From NCBI GenBank assembly GCA_947454695.1, contig CANGMW010000058.1:1-11000 (forward strand): a DNA stretch of 11,000 bases. Reading direction: 5' to 3'. The DNA is from Comamonadaceae bacterium (GTDB lineage Bacteria > Pseudomonadota > Gammaproteobacteria > Burkholderiales > Burkholderiaceae_C). A program made the position numbers and the translations under genes. Below the pieces are notes generated by a model, which had not been told where the DNA came from, did not search any database, and worked only from the letters and a program-made list of their open reading frames with translations. This document shows positions 1 to 8,109 of this stretch, piece by piece; position 1 is the first letter of the stretch; each line of letters opens with the position of its first letter.

Positions 1-1320
1 ATCATCGAGATCGCCGACGTCGATGGCGAAAAACAATTCGAAGTGCTGTCCACCAACGGCGACACTTTCCTGGGCGGTGAAGACTTCGACCAGCGCATCA
101 TCGACTTCATCATCGGCGAGTTCAAAAAAGAACAAGGCGTGGACCTGTCCAAGGACGTGCTGGCTCTGCAACGCCTGAAAGAAGCGGCCGAGAAAGCCAA
201 GATCGAGCTGTCGTCTTCCGCCTCAACCGACATCAACCTGCCCTACATCACGGCTGACGCCAGCGGCCCCAAGCACCTGAACATCAAGTTCACCCGCGCC
301 AAGCTCGAAAGCCTGGTGGAAGAACTGATCGAGCGCACCATTGCGCCGTGCCGCACCGCCATCAAAGACGCTGGCGTGAGCGTGGGTGATATCCATGACG
401 TGATTCTGGTGGGCGGCATGACCCGCATGCCCAAGGTGCAGGACAAGGTCAAAGAGTTCTTCGGCAAGGAGCCGCGCAAAGACGTGAACCCGGACGAAGC
501 CGTGGCTGTGGGCGCGGCCATTCAGGGCCAGGTGCTTTCGGGCGACCGCAAAGACGTGCTGCTGCTGGACGTGACCCCGCTGTCGCTGGGTATTGAGACC
601 ATGGGCGGCGTGATGACCAAGATGATCGTCAAGAACACGACCATCCCCACCAAGTTCGCCCAAAGCTTCTCCACCGCCGAAGACAACCAGCCAGCGGTGA
701 CCATCAAGGTGTTCCAAGGCGAGCGTGAGATCGCCAGCGGCAACAAAATGCTGGGTGAGTTCAACCTGGAAGGCATCGCCCCGGCAGCCCGTGGCACGCC
801 GCAAATTGAAGTGTCCTTTGACATCGATGCCAACGGCATCTTGCATGTGGGCGCCAAAGACAAGGGCACCGGCAAAGAAAACAAGATCACCATCAAGGCC
901 AACTCAGGTCTGTCTGAAGAAGAGATTCAACAGATGGTGAAAGACGCTGAGCTCAACTCGGCGGATGACAAGAAAAAAGTCGAACTGGTGCAAGCCCGCA
1001 ACCAAGGCGACGCCAGCGTGCACAGCGTCAAGAAAAGCCTGACCGAGTATGGCGACAAGCTCGAAGCCAGCGAGAAAGAGCTGATCGAAGCGGCCATCAA
1101 AGATCTGGAAGAAGCGCTCAAAGGCGAGGACAAAGAAGCCATCGAAGCCAAAACAGAAGCCTTGATGACGGCCAGCCAGAAACTGGGTGAGAAAATGTAC
1201 GCCGACCAGCAAGCGGCGCAAGCCGCGGCAGGTGCCGCCGCTGGCGGTGCTTCCGAGAGCGCCAAACCCGCCGACGACAATGTGGTGGACGCGGAAGTCA
1301 AGGAAGTCAAGAAAGGCTAA
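1..1320 (+). CDS. dnaK: Chaperone protein DnaK (Hsp70), 5'-truncated by window edge
   Basis: ATP-dependent cytosolic chaperone that works with DnaJ and GrpE to bind and release unfolded polypeptides. The reading frame is open from base 1, so the start lies outside the window. The 439 residues seen begin at IIEIADVDGEK, which by comparison with E. coli DnaK as I remember it is just after the DLGGGTFD phosphate loop, so about 200 N-terminal residues are missing. Visible blocks are the rest of the ATPase domain (NGDTFLGGEDFD, VILVGGMTRMP, KDVNPDEAVAVGAA), the hydrophobic interdomain linker VLLLDVTPLSLG, the beta-sandwich substrate domain (STAEDNQPAVTI, FDIDANGILHV) and the helical lid. The tail is Ala/Gly-rich and ends DDNVVDAEVKEVKKG, a variant of the usual EEVKDKK-like terminus. 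dnaJ follows after 96 bp on the same strand. Identity is certain; the promoter and any grpE lie upstream of the window. Confidence 0.98.
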   Translation: MIEIADVDGEKQFEVLSTNGDTFLGGEDFDQRIIDFIIGEFKKEQGVDLSKDVLALQRLKEAAEKAKIELSSSASTDINLPYITADASGPKHLNIKFTRAKLESLVEELIERTIAPCRTAIKDAGVSVGDIHDVILVGGMTRMPKVQDKVKEFFGKEPRKDVNPDEAVAVGAAIQGQVLSGDRKDVLLLDVTPLSLGIETMGGVMTKMIVKNTTIPTKFAQSFSTAEDNQPAVTIKVFQGEREIASGNKMLGEFNLEGIAPAARGTPQIEVSFDIDANGILHVGAKDKGTGKENKITIKANSGLSEEEIQQMVKDAELNSADDKKKVELVQARNQGDASVHSVKKSLTEYGDKLEASEKELIEAAIKDLEEALKGEDKEAIEAKTEALMTASQKLGEKMYADQQAAQAAAGAAAGGASESAKPADDNVVDAEVKEVKKG

Positions 1321-1416
1321 ATGCCCCGCTTGAAGCATTCACCCTGCTTCGCCGCGCTCGCAGACTGTTGACAGCTGCCGCGCGGCGTTTTGCATCACTG
1401 ATCCCCGAGAACCAAG

Positions 1417-2556
1417 ATGGCCAAACGAGACTATTACGAAACGCTGGGCGTTCCCAAAAACGCTTCTGAGGACGAGATCAAAAAAGCCTATCGCAAACTG
1501 GCGATGAAGCATCACCCTGACCGCAATCAGGGTGACAGCAGCAAGGTGGCAGAAGAAAAATTCAAGGAAGCCAAAGAGGCCTACGAGATGCTCTCGGATG
1601 CGCAAAAGCGCGCCGCCTATGACCAGTACGGCCATGCAGGCGTTGACCCGAACATGCGTGGCGGTCCGGGTGGCGGCGACGGCTTTAACGGCGGTTTCGC
1701 CGAAGCCTTTGGTGATATTTTTGGCGACATGTTTGGCCAGCAGCGTGGACGCAGCGGCGGCGGTCGTCAGGTCTACCGCGGCAGCGACCTGAGCTACGCC
1801 ATGGAGATCACACTGGAAGAAGCGGCGCGTGGCAAAGACGCGCAGATCCGCATCCCCAGCTGGGAAACCTGTACCGTTTGCAGCGGCTTAGGCGCCAAAC
1901 CGGGCACCCAAGCCAAAACCTGCTCGACCTGCCACGGCTCGGGCGCGGTGCAAATGCGTCAGGGCTTTTTCAGCGTGCAGCAAACCTGCCCGCATTGCCA
2001 GGGCAAGGGCAAGATCATTCCCGACCCATGCACCAGCTGCCACGGTCAGGGCAAGGCCAAGCGCCAGAAAACGCTGGAAGTCAAAATTCCGGCCGGCATC
2101 GACGGCGGTATGCGCATTCGCAGCGCGGGCAATGGCGAGCCCGGCACCAATGGCGGACCACCCGGCGATCTGTACATCGAGATCCGGCTGAAAGAACACG
2201 ACATCTTTGAACGTGATGGTGACGACTTGCATTGCGCCATGCCCATCAGCATCATCACCGCTGCGTTGGGTGGCGAGATCGACGTGCCCACGCTGGAAGG
2301 CAAAGCCGCCATTGACATTCCCGAAGGCACGCAAACCGGCAAACAGTTCCGTCTGCGCGGCAAGGGCATCAAGGGGGTAAGGGCCAGCTACCCCGGCGAT
2401 TTGTACTGCCACATCACGGTGGAGACGCCGGTCAAGCTCACCGAACATCAGCGCAAGCTGCTCAAAGAGCTGGACGAGTCCTTGAAAAAAGGCGGCGCCA
2501 AACACTCGCCGGGTGAAGACAGCTGGGCAGACCGTTTGCGTAATTTTTTCAAGTGA
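1417..2556 (+). CDS. dnaJ: Chaperone protein DnaJ (Hsp40, type I)
   Basis: Co-chaperone that delivers unfolded clients to DnaK and stimulates its ATPase. All type I domains are present in 379 residues, the usual length. The J domain is residues 1-70 with the HPD motif at 33-35. A Gly/Phe-rich stretch follows at about 80-120. The zinc-binding domain has four CxxCxGxG repeats with cysteine pairs at 152/155, 169/172, 191/194 and 205/208. The C-terminal beta-sandwich client-binding and dimerisation domains run from about 215 to 345. The ATG start (MAKRDYYETLG) is the conserved family start and has GAGA 6 bases upstream. The gene lies 96 bp after dnaK, the classical dnaK-dnaJ order, and is probably cotranscribed with it. 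No key residue is missing. Confidence 0.98.
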   Translation: MAKRDYYETLGVPKNASEDEIKKAYRKLAMKHHPDRNQGDSSKVAEEKFKEAKEAYEMLSDAQKRAAYDQYGHAGVDPNMRGGPGGGDGFNGGFAEAFGDIFGDMFGQQRGRSGGGRQVYRGSDLSYAMEITLEEAARGKDAQIRIPSWETCTVCSGLGAKPGTQAKTCSTCHGSGAVQMRQGFFSVQQTCPHCQGKGKIIPDPCTSCHGQGKAKRQKTLEVKIPAGIDGGMRIRSAGNGEPGTNGGPPGDLYIEIRLKEHDIFERDGDDLHCAMPISIITAALGGEIDVPTLEGKAAIDIPEGTQTGKQFRLRGKGIKGVRASYPGDLYCHITVETPVKLTEHQRKLLKELDESLKKGGAKHSPGEDSWADRLRNFFK

Positions 2557-2566
2557 AGTCGACGAC

Positions 2567-2601
2567 TTCCATTTCGTGAGAAATGGAAAATGATCGTTTT
2601 T
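2567..2601 (+). terminator. Hairpin after dnaJ, probable end of dnaK-dnaJ transcript
   Basis: Starting 10 bp after the dnaJ stop, TTCCATTTC (2567-2575) and GAAATGGAA (2580-2588) form a perfect 9-bp stem with a GTGA loop. The run of five T at 2597-2601 begins 8 bases after the stem, further than in a textbook intrinsic terminator. A second hairpin is possible between GGAAAA (2585-2590) and TTTTCC (2598-2603), and it would compete with the first stem. A terminator is the simplest reading from position, but the structure is not ideal. Confidence 0.5.
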
Positions 2602-2719
2602 CCTGATGCAGAAATAGCGGCTGTGCACAGCGCTGCAACCCCTGCAGCGCTTGTGCTGTTCAACTTGCATTACAAAATCTTACCCACGCAGCAGGGGCGT
2701 TCTGGAACACTTGCAGCCC

Positions 2720-3379
2720 ATGTCCCTGCGTCTGTTTCGAATCACCCAATTTGCCGAGTCGCGCCAACTCACGCCGCTCATGCAACGCTATTCCATGCAC
2801 CCTTACGTCATGATGGTTTTGCTGAGTGGTTGGATCGCCAGCGTCTGTAATTTTTCGCTTTGGCAAGCCGTCAGCCATCTGCCAGAACCCAGCCACGGCT
2901 CGGTGTTCACCATGGGATTGGCTCTGTTTGCAGCGATCGTGTGCGCCTTGGTCACCATGATGAGTCTGTTCAACTGGCGTTATGTCTTCAAGCCCGCCAT
3001 GACGCTGGTGCTGCTGCTGGTGTCCATGAACACGTATGTGATGTTTCAGGAAGGCAGTTTCATCCACCTTGAAATGTTGCGTCGCCTGTTCAGTGCGCCA
3101 GTGCCCTTGCTCAAATCACTGTTCAACTGGACCTTCCTGTGGTGTCTCGTTGTAATTTTTGCAGCACCCAACATGTACCTGTGGCAGTGTCGACTGCGCA
3201 GGTACTCGGTGCTGGACTCCTTGAGACTCAACCTGACAGGCATAACGTTCGCCCTGCTCACCCTGCTGTGCTTGGTGGTATGGCGTTACCAGAGCTTGTC
3301 CAGCCTGGTACTGAAAAACCCAGCCCTGCGCGCGTTGATCAACCCGATCAACCTGGGCTGGAATTTTTATACCTTGTAA
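2720..3379 (+). CDS. EptA/MCR-type phosphoethanolamine transferase N-terminal membrane domain only (DUF1705-like)
   Basis: A 219-residue membrane protein with five hydrophobic segments, at about 29-50, 62-84, 91-109, 135-155 and 169-188. Spacing and motifs follow the N-terminal domain of EptA-family transferases, which modify lipid A with phosphoethanolamine: FNWRYVFKP before helix 3, NTYVMFQEGSFIHLEMLRRLF (like the YG-x-DxxMIxN region), and YQSLSSLVLKNPALRALINP (like the KDYASLFRNNKEL region of E. coli EptA). In that family a periplasmic alkaline-phosphatase-like domain of about 300 residues with the catalytic Thr and zinc ligands follows. Here the frame stops at the domain boundary and the convergent gene begins, so transferase activity is not expected. 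The Glu of the family's TPAE-like motif also appears lost (SAPVP). The frame is uninterrupted, so it may be a fresh remnant or a retained small membrane protein. The start is uncertain: ATG at 2720 lacks a good ribosome site, ATG at 2780 is possible, and the frame is open upstream to a TTG at 2651. Confidence 0.75.
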   Translation: MSLRLFRITQFAESRQLTPLMQRYSMHPYVMMVLLSGWIASVCNFSLWQAVSHLPEPSHGSVFTMGLALFAAIVCALVTMMSLFNWRYVFKPAMTLVLLLVSMNTYVMFQEGSFIHLEMLRRLFSAPVPLLKSLFNWTFLWCLVVIFAAPNMYLWQCRLRRYSVLDSLRLNLTGITFALLTLLCLVVWRYQSLSSLVLKNPALRALINPINLGWNFYTL

Positions 3380-4335
3380 TTCAAAGCCAGCAAGCGTTCG
3401 CGCGCATCGCGGTACTCGCGGCGGAATTGGTCTACCAAGCCAGCCGTGCTTTGGACTTTGCTGATGGCGCCAATACCTTGGCCAGAACCCCAGATGTCTT
3501 TCCAGGCCTTTTTGCTGTCGCCACCGAAATTCATCTTGCTCGGATCACTCTCGGGTAGGTTCTCAGGGTCCAGACCTGCGGCACGGATGCTCGGCGCCAG
3601 GTAGTTGCCGTGCACGCCGGTGAACAGATTGCTGTAGACGATGTCGTCGGAGTTGCCTGCCACGATCGCTTCTTTATAGGCATCCACGGCACGCGCTTCT
3701 TCGGTGGCGATGAACGCCGTGCCGATGTAGGCAAAGTCAGCCCCCATGGCCAGGGCGCCCAAAATGGCGCTGCCATTGGCGATGGAGCCGCTGAGGGCGA
3801 CCGGACCGTCAAACCACTGGCGAATTTCCTGAATCAGCGCAAACGGACTCTTCACACCCGCGTGACCACCTGCACCTGCCGCGACAGCAATCAGGCCGTC
3901 GGCGCCTTTTTCAATCGCTTTATGGGCAAACTTGTTGTTGATGATGTCGTGCATCACCACGCCGCCATAACTGTGGGCTGCTTGGTTGATTTCTTCACGT
4001 GCACCCAGCGAGGTGATGATGATCGGCACTTTGTATTTCACACACATGGCCATGTCATGCTCAAGACGGTCGTTGGACTTGTGCACGATTTGGTTGATCG
4101 CGAAAGGTGCTGCCGGCTTGTCGGGGTGGGCCTTGTTATGTGCGGCCAAAGCTTCAGTGATTTCTGCCAGCCACTCGTCAAGTTGTGATGCAGGGCGGGC
4201 ATTGAGCGCGGGCATAGAACCCACCACGCCGGCAATACATTGCGCAATCACCAGCTTGGGGGTGCTGATGATGAACAAGGGCGAGCCGATCACCGGCAAG
4301 GGCAGGTTTTGCAGGACTTTAGGTAAACGCGACAT
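3367..4335 (-). CDS. Nitronate monooxygenase family FMN protein (2-nitropropane dioxygenase-like)
   Basis: A 322-residue TIM-barrel flavoprotein of the nitronate monooxygenase family, whose best-known members use FMN and O2 to oxidise toxic alkyl nitronates. Diagnostic segments are PVIGSPLFIISTPKLVIAQC near the N-terminus, the GAGGHAG block at 154-160 with H158 in the position of the family's catalytic histidine, LSGSIANGSAILGALAMGAD (181-200, flavin phosphate site) and YIGTAFIATEEA (203-214). Homologues of this subgroup are commonly annotated as nitronate monooxygenase, but some relatives in the superfamily are NADH:quinone reductases, so the substrate is open. ATG at 4335 is preceded by GGAG at a spacing of 5 bases. 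It lies 113 bp downstream of the acyl-CoA dehydrogenase on the same strand, with a probable terminator between them. Its last 13 bp overlap the convergent EptA-like gene. Confidence 0.85.
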   Translation of the reverse strand: MSRLPKVLQNLPLPVIGSPLFIISTPKLVIAQCIAGVVGSMPALNARPASQLDEWLAEITEALAAHNKAHPDKPAAPFAINQIVHKSNDRLEHDMAMCVKYKVPIIITSLGAREEINQAAHSYGGVVMHDIINNKFAHKAIEKGADGLIAVAAGAGGHAGVKSPFALIQEIRQWFDGPVALSGSIANGSAILGALAMGADFAYIGTAFIATEEARAVDAYKEAIVAGNSDDIVYSNLFTGVHGNYLAPSIRAAGLDPENLPESDPSKMNFGGDSKKAWKDIWGSGQGIGAISKVQSTAGLVDQFRREYRDARERLLALNYKV

Positions 4336-4370
4336 GGAGGCTCCAAAAAAGGTCGTGGTTGATTGTCAGG

Positions 4371-4406
4371 AAAAACGGCCGCCACCCTGTCAATCGGGCG
4401 ACAGCC
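4371..4406 (-). terminator. Probable intrinsic terminator after the acyl-CoA dehydrogenase gene
   Basis: Read on the minus strand, GGCTGTCGCCC (4406-4396) and GGGTGGCGGCC (4387-4377) can form an 11-bp stem with three G-U wobbles around an 8-base loop, followed by G and five T (4376-4371). The wobbles become A-C mismatches in the opposite transcript, so the structure favours leftward transcription. It leaves only about 35 bp before the next start codon, so the downstream flavoprotein gene relies either on readthrough or on a promoter overlapping this element. Confidence 0.6.
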
Positions 4407-4411
4407 GCAGT

Positions 4412-4442
4412 GTTCTCAGTAGGCGTTTGCCTCGATGAGAAC
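4412..4442 (-). repeat. Interrupted stem-loop just after the acyl-CoA dehydrogenase stop
   Basis: GTTCTCA (4412-4418) and TGAGAAC (4436-4442) form a perfect 7-bp inverted repeat. Nested inside, AGGC (4421-4424) and GCCT (4429-4432) enclose a 4-base loop. It begins 7 bp past the acyl-CoA dehydrogenase stop codon and precedes the probable terminator. There is no T-run directly after it on the minus strand, so an mRNA 3'-end stabilising hairpin is more likely than a terminator. Confidence 0.4.
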
Positions 4443-4448
4443 CGGCGA

Positions 4449-6239
4449 TCAGAAAGACTCCAGCGCCATGGCGGTGACGCTGTCAGCACCTTGCACGATG
4501 CTGTCGCGCGTACCGGGTGCTTTGCTCAACAAGTGGTCTGCATAGAAGCGGGCGGTGGTGATTTTGGCTTTCATGAACGCGGCGTCTTCACCACGGGCCA
4601 AAGCGTCCTGCGCCACCAGCAGGGCGCGCCCGAGCTGCCAGCCGGACATCAGGTTGCCCGCGAGCATCAGGTAAGGCACGCTGCCGGCGAACACGGCGTT
4701 GGGGCTGGCCTTGGTGTTACCCGCCACAAAGTCCACCACGTCTACAAAAGCTTCACGGGCGGCTTGCAAGCGCTTGGCCACGGCCAGCGCATCGGCACTG
4801 CCCTGCTTGCGCAGCTCGGCTTCAGTGGCCTGCACTTGCGCGGCAATTGCTTTGGCGGTTTGGCCGCCGTCACGCGCCGTTTTGCGACCCACCAGGTCAT
4901 TGGCCTGAATGGCGGTAGTGCCTTCGTAAATGGTGAGGATCTTGGCATCGCGGTAATACTGTGCTGCACCGGTTTCCTCGATGAAGCCCATACCGCCATG
5001 CACCTGCACGCCCAGCGAGGTCACTTCCAGACTCATCTCGGTGCTGTAACCCTTGACCAGCGGCACCATGAATTCATAGAAAGCCTGGTTTTGTTTGCGC
5101 ACCTCGGCATCTGGATGATGATGCGCGGCGTCATACGCAGCCGCAGCCACCGTGGCCATAGCGCGGCAACCCTCGGTGTAGGCGCGCATGGTCATGAGCA
5201 TGCGGCGCACATCGGGGTGGTGAATGATGGGGGCGCTGGCATTGATCGAACCATCGACCGGGCGGCTTTGCACGCGGTCGCGCGCATAACCCACCGCCTT
5301 TTGGTAGGCCCGCTCGGCCACCGCGATGCCCTGCACGCCCACCGCATAACGCGCGGCATTCATCATGATGAACATGTACTCCAGACCGCGGTTCTCCTGG
5401 CCCACCAGGTAACCCACTGCACCGCCGTGGTCGCCGTACTGCAGCACGGCAGTCGGGCTGGCCTTGATACCCATCTTGTGTTCGATGCTCACGCAATGCA
5501 CATCGTTGCGCGCACCCAGGCTGCCGTCGGGCTTGACCATGAACTTGGGCACCACAAACAGGCTGATGCCTTTCACGCCTTCAGGCGCGCCAGTAACCCG
5601 TGCTAACACCAGGTGCACGATGTTTTCGGCCATGTCGTGCTCACCGTAGGTGATGTAAATCTTGGTGCCGAATACCTTGTAGGTGCCGTCGGGCTGCGGC
5701 TCGGCGCGGCTGCGCACCATGGCCAAGTCCGAGCCCGCTTGCGGCTCGGTCAGGTTCATGGTGCCGGTCCACTTACCGCTGATGAGGTTTTCCAGGTAAA
5801 TGGCTTTGAGCTCGTCGGAGCCGGCGGTGAGCAGGGCCTCGATCGCGCCATCGGTCAACAATGGGCATAAAGCAAAACTCATGTTCGCAGAGTTGAGCAT
5901 TTCACCGCACGCCGCACCGATGGTCTTGGGCAAGCCCTGCCCGCCAAACTCGACCGGGTGCTGCAAGCCCTGCCAGCCGCCTTCGCCGTATTGCCGGAAC
6001 GCATCTTTGAAGCCGGGCGTGGTGGTGACGACACCCGCTTTGAATGAGGAGGGGTTCTTGTCGCCTTCCCAGTTCAAGGGGGCGATCACACCTTCATTAA
6101 GCTTGGCACACTCTTCCAGCACCGCCTGCGCCGTCTCCAGACCGGCCTCTTCAAAGCCCGGAATGGCGGCAATTTTTTCGATGTTGGCCAGGTGTTCAAT
6201 GTTGAACATCATGTCCTTGAGCGGTGCGACGTAACTCAT
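4449..6239 (-). CDS. FAD-dependent acyl-CoA dehydrogenase, about 600-residue DmdC/FadE1-like family
   Basis: Oxidises an acyl-CoA thioester to the 2,3-enoyl-CoA and passes electrons to ETF. The 596 residues are longer than the roughly 380-residue classical enzymes. They fit the family with a short N-terminal extension and an extra C-terminal domain, often labelled 3-methylmercaptopropionyl-CoA dehydrogenase (DmdC)-like. Visible parts are the all-alpha N-terminal domain (about 40-155), the flavin-contacting strand MNLTEPQAGSDLAMVRSRA (161-179), the middle beta domain to about 285, the C-terminal four-helix domain with VHGGMGFIEETGAAQYYRDAKI, and IYEGTTAIQANDL with E439 at the expected catalytic-base position. 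The extra domain is about 460-596. ATG at 6239 has GGAG at a 7-base spacing. It lies 95 bp downstream of etfA behind a strong terminator, so it probably has its own promoter. The actual acyl-CoA substrate cannot be read from the sequence; DmdC-like names are often over-assigned and long- or medium-chain substrates are equally possible. Confidence 0.93.
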   Translation of the reverse strand: MSYVAPLKDMMFNIEHLANIEKIAAIPGFEEAGLETAQAVLEECAKLNEGVIAPLNWEGDKNPSSFKAGVVTTTPGFKDAFRQYGEGGWQGLQHPVEFGGQGLPKTIGAACGEMLNSANMSFALCPLLTDGAIEALLTAGSDELKAIYLENLISGKWTGTMNLTEPQAGSDLAMVRSRAEPQPDGTYKVFGTKIYITYGEHDMAENIVHLVLARVTGAPEGVKGISLFVVPKFMVKPDGSLGARNDVHCVSIEHKMGIKASPTAVLQYGDHGGAVGYLVGQENRGLEYMFIMMNAARYAVGVQGIAVAERAYQKAVGYARDRVQSRPVDGSINASAPIIHHPDVRRMLMTMRAYTEGCRAMATVAAAAYDAAHHHPDAEVRKQNQAFYEFMVPLVKGYSTEMSLEVTSLGVQVHGGMGFIEETGAAQYYRDAKILTIYEGTTAIQANDLVGRKTARDGGQTAKAIAAQVQATEAELRKQGSADALAVAKRLQAAREAFVDVVDFVAGNTKASPNAVFAGSVPYLMLAGNLMSGWQLGRALLVAQDALARGEDAAFMKAKITTARFYADHLLSKAPGTRDSIVQGADSVTAMALESF

Positions 6240-6294
6240 GAGGAGTCTCCAATCAAATCAAAAATAAGAAAAGCATTCATGGCCATTCAGGCAC

Positions 6295-6324
6295 AAAAAA
6301 AAGGCATCGCGCACGATGCCTTTT
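6295..6324 (-). terminator. Strong intrinsic terminator after etfA
   Basis: On the minus strand GGCATCG (6320-6314), loop TGCG, and CGATGCC (6309-6303) form a perfect 7-bp GC-rich stem followed directly by eight T (6302-6295). Four A on the upstream side extend the pairing to 11 bp. It starts 11 bp past the etfA stop codon and marks the end of the etfBA transcript. The plus strand has only four T after the stem, so the leftward direction is favoured. Confidence 0.93.
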
Positions 6325-6334
6325 CAGTGGAGGA

Positions 6335-7267
<933 letters not shown>

Positions 7268-7287
7268 GTTGGTTCCTGAATAGAGAG

Positions 7288-8037
7288 TCAGATGACTTTG
7301 GCTTCGGTCTTGAGCTTGGCAACCAAAGTGGCGACATCGGGCACTTTGATGCCGGCGCTGCGCTTGGGCGGCTCGTTAACTTTGAGAGTTTTGATGCGCG
7401 GGCTCACGTTCACGCCCAGGTCTTCCGGCTTGAGCGTGTCGAGCTGCTTTTTCTTGGCTTTCATGATGTTGGGCAGCGTGACATAACGCGGCTCGTTCAG
7501 ACGCAGGTCGGCGGTCACGATGGCCGGCAGAGTCAGGCTGATGGTTTCCAGGCCGCCGTCGACTTCGCGCGTCACTTGAGCTTTGCCATCAATCACTTCG
7601 ACCTTAGAAGCAAAGGTGGCTTGCGGCAGATCGCACAGCGCGGCCAGCATCTGACCGGTCTGGTTGCAATCGTCATCAATGGCTTGCTTGCCCAGAATCA
7701 CCAGGCCCGGCTGCTCTTTGTCCACCAAGGCTTTGAGCAGCTTGGCCACGGCCAGAGGTTGCAGTTCTTCGGTGGTTTCGATCAGGATGGCGCGGTCCGC
7801 CCCGATGGCCATGGCCGTGCGCAGGGTTTCCTGGCACTGGCTCACGCCGCAGGACACGGCGATCACTTCGGTGGCCACGCCTTTTTCCTTGAGCCGCACC
7901 GCTTCTTCCACGGCGATCTCGTCAAACGGGTTCATGCTCATCTTGACATTGGCGATGTCTACACCGGTGTTGTCCGCTTTGACACGGACTTTCACGTTGT
8001 AGTCCACCACACGTTTGACGGGGACCAAGACTTTCAT
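7288..8037 (-). CDS. etfB: Electron transfer flavoprotein beta subunit
   Basis: Beta subunit of EtfAB, 249 residues. It binds AMP and carries the recognition loop that docks acyl-CoA dehydrogenases. Motifs seen are MKVLVPVKRVVDYN at the start, MNPFDEIAVEEAVRL (35-49), CGVSQCQETLRTAMAIGAD (63-81), ILGKQAIDDDCNQTGQ (114-129, AMP site) and the ETF-beta signature around LRLNEPRYVTLPNIMKAKKK (178-197). The frame is open to an upstream ATG at 8097, but the start is placed at 8037: MKVLVPVKR is the conserved family N-terminus, GGAG lies 8 bases before it, and the 20 extra residues resemble no ETF and would cover an operator-like palindrome. First gene of the etfBA operon. Confidence 0.97.
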   Translation of the reverse strand: MKVLVPVKRVVDYNVKVRVKADNTGVDIANVKMSMNPFDEIAVEEAVRLKEKGVATEVIAVSCGVSQCQETLRTAMAIGADRAILIETTEELQPLAVAKLLKALVDKEQPGLVILGKQAIDDDCNQTGQMLAALCDLPQATFASKVEVIDGKAQVTREVDGGLETISLTLPAIVTADLRLNEPRYVTLPNIMKAKKKQLDTLKPEDLGVNVSPRIKTLKVNEPPKRSAGIKVPDVATLVAKLKTEAKVI

Positions 8038-8074
8038 TTCTGCGACTCCAGCTAGTTGGCAATTGAGGTTGTTG

Positions 8075-8096
8075 TGATTGACGTGCACGTCAATCA
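8075..8096. promoter_or_regulatory. 22-bp perfect palindrome, candidate operator upstream of etfBA
   Basis: The half-site TGATTGACGTG (8075-8085) is followed directly by its exact reverse complement (8086-8096), 38 bp before the etfB start codon. Perfect 22-bp symmetry with no spacer is typical of a dimeric repressor or activator site. It lies just downstream of a TAGAAT hexamer (minus strand, 8106-8101), where a bound protein would cover the start of transcription. The regulator is not identified. From memory, etfBA genes in proteobacteria have been assigned to fatty acid or branched-chain amino acid degradation regulons (LiuR, FadP, PsrA), and an ACGT-centred symmetric site would suit such a regulator, but I cannot check the match. 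Confidence 0.6.
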
Positions 8097-8109
8097 TGAG
8101 ATTCTATGC

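Noticed and set aside
1321..1416. TTGACA at 1368-1373 as a dnaJ promoter, and CTTGAA at 1329-1334 as a sigma-32 element
   Set aside because: The only hexamer at a fitting distance is TTGCAT (16-bp spacing, three of six matches), and no CCCCAT-like -10 follows CTTGAA. Cotranscription from dnaK is simpler.
1888..2670. A 260-codon minus-strand open frame across the end of dnaJ
   Set aside because: Most of it mirrors dnaJ, and the part past the dnaJ stop shows no domain or ribosome site.
2651..2678. TTGTGC and CAAAAT at 16-bp spacing as a promoter for the EptA-like gene
   Set aside because: Only three and four matches to consensus; not better than chance in this AT-richer stretch.
4359..5606. 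A 415-codon open frame on the plus strand
   Set aside because: It lies almost wholly antisense to the acyl-CoA dehydrogenase, whose motifs and catalytic Glu are clear. The product is His/Gly/Ala-rich with no recognisable domain, as expected for a shadow frame in GC-rich DNA.
8038..8097. etfB starting at the upstream ATG at 8097
   Set aside because: The 20 added residues are unlike any ETF beta N-terminus; MKVLVPVKR with its GGAG site is the better start.
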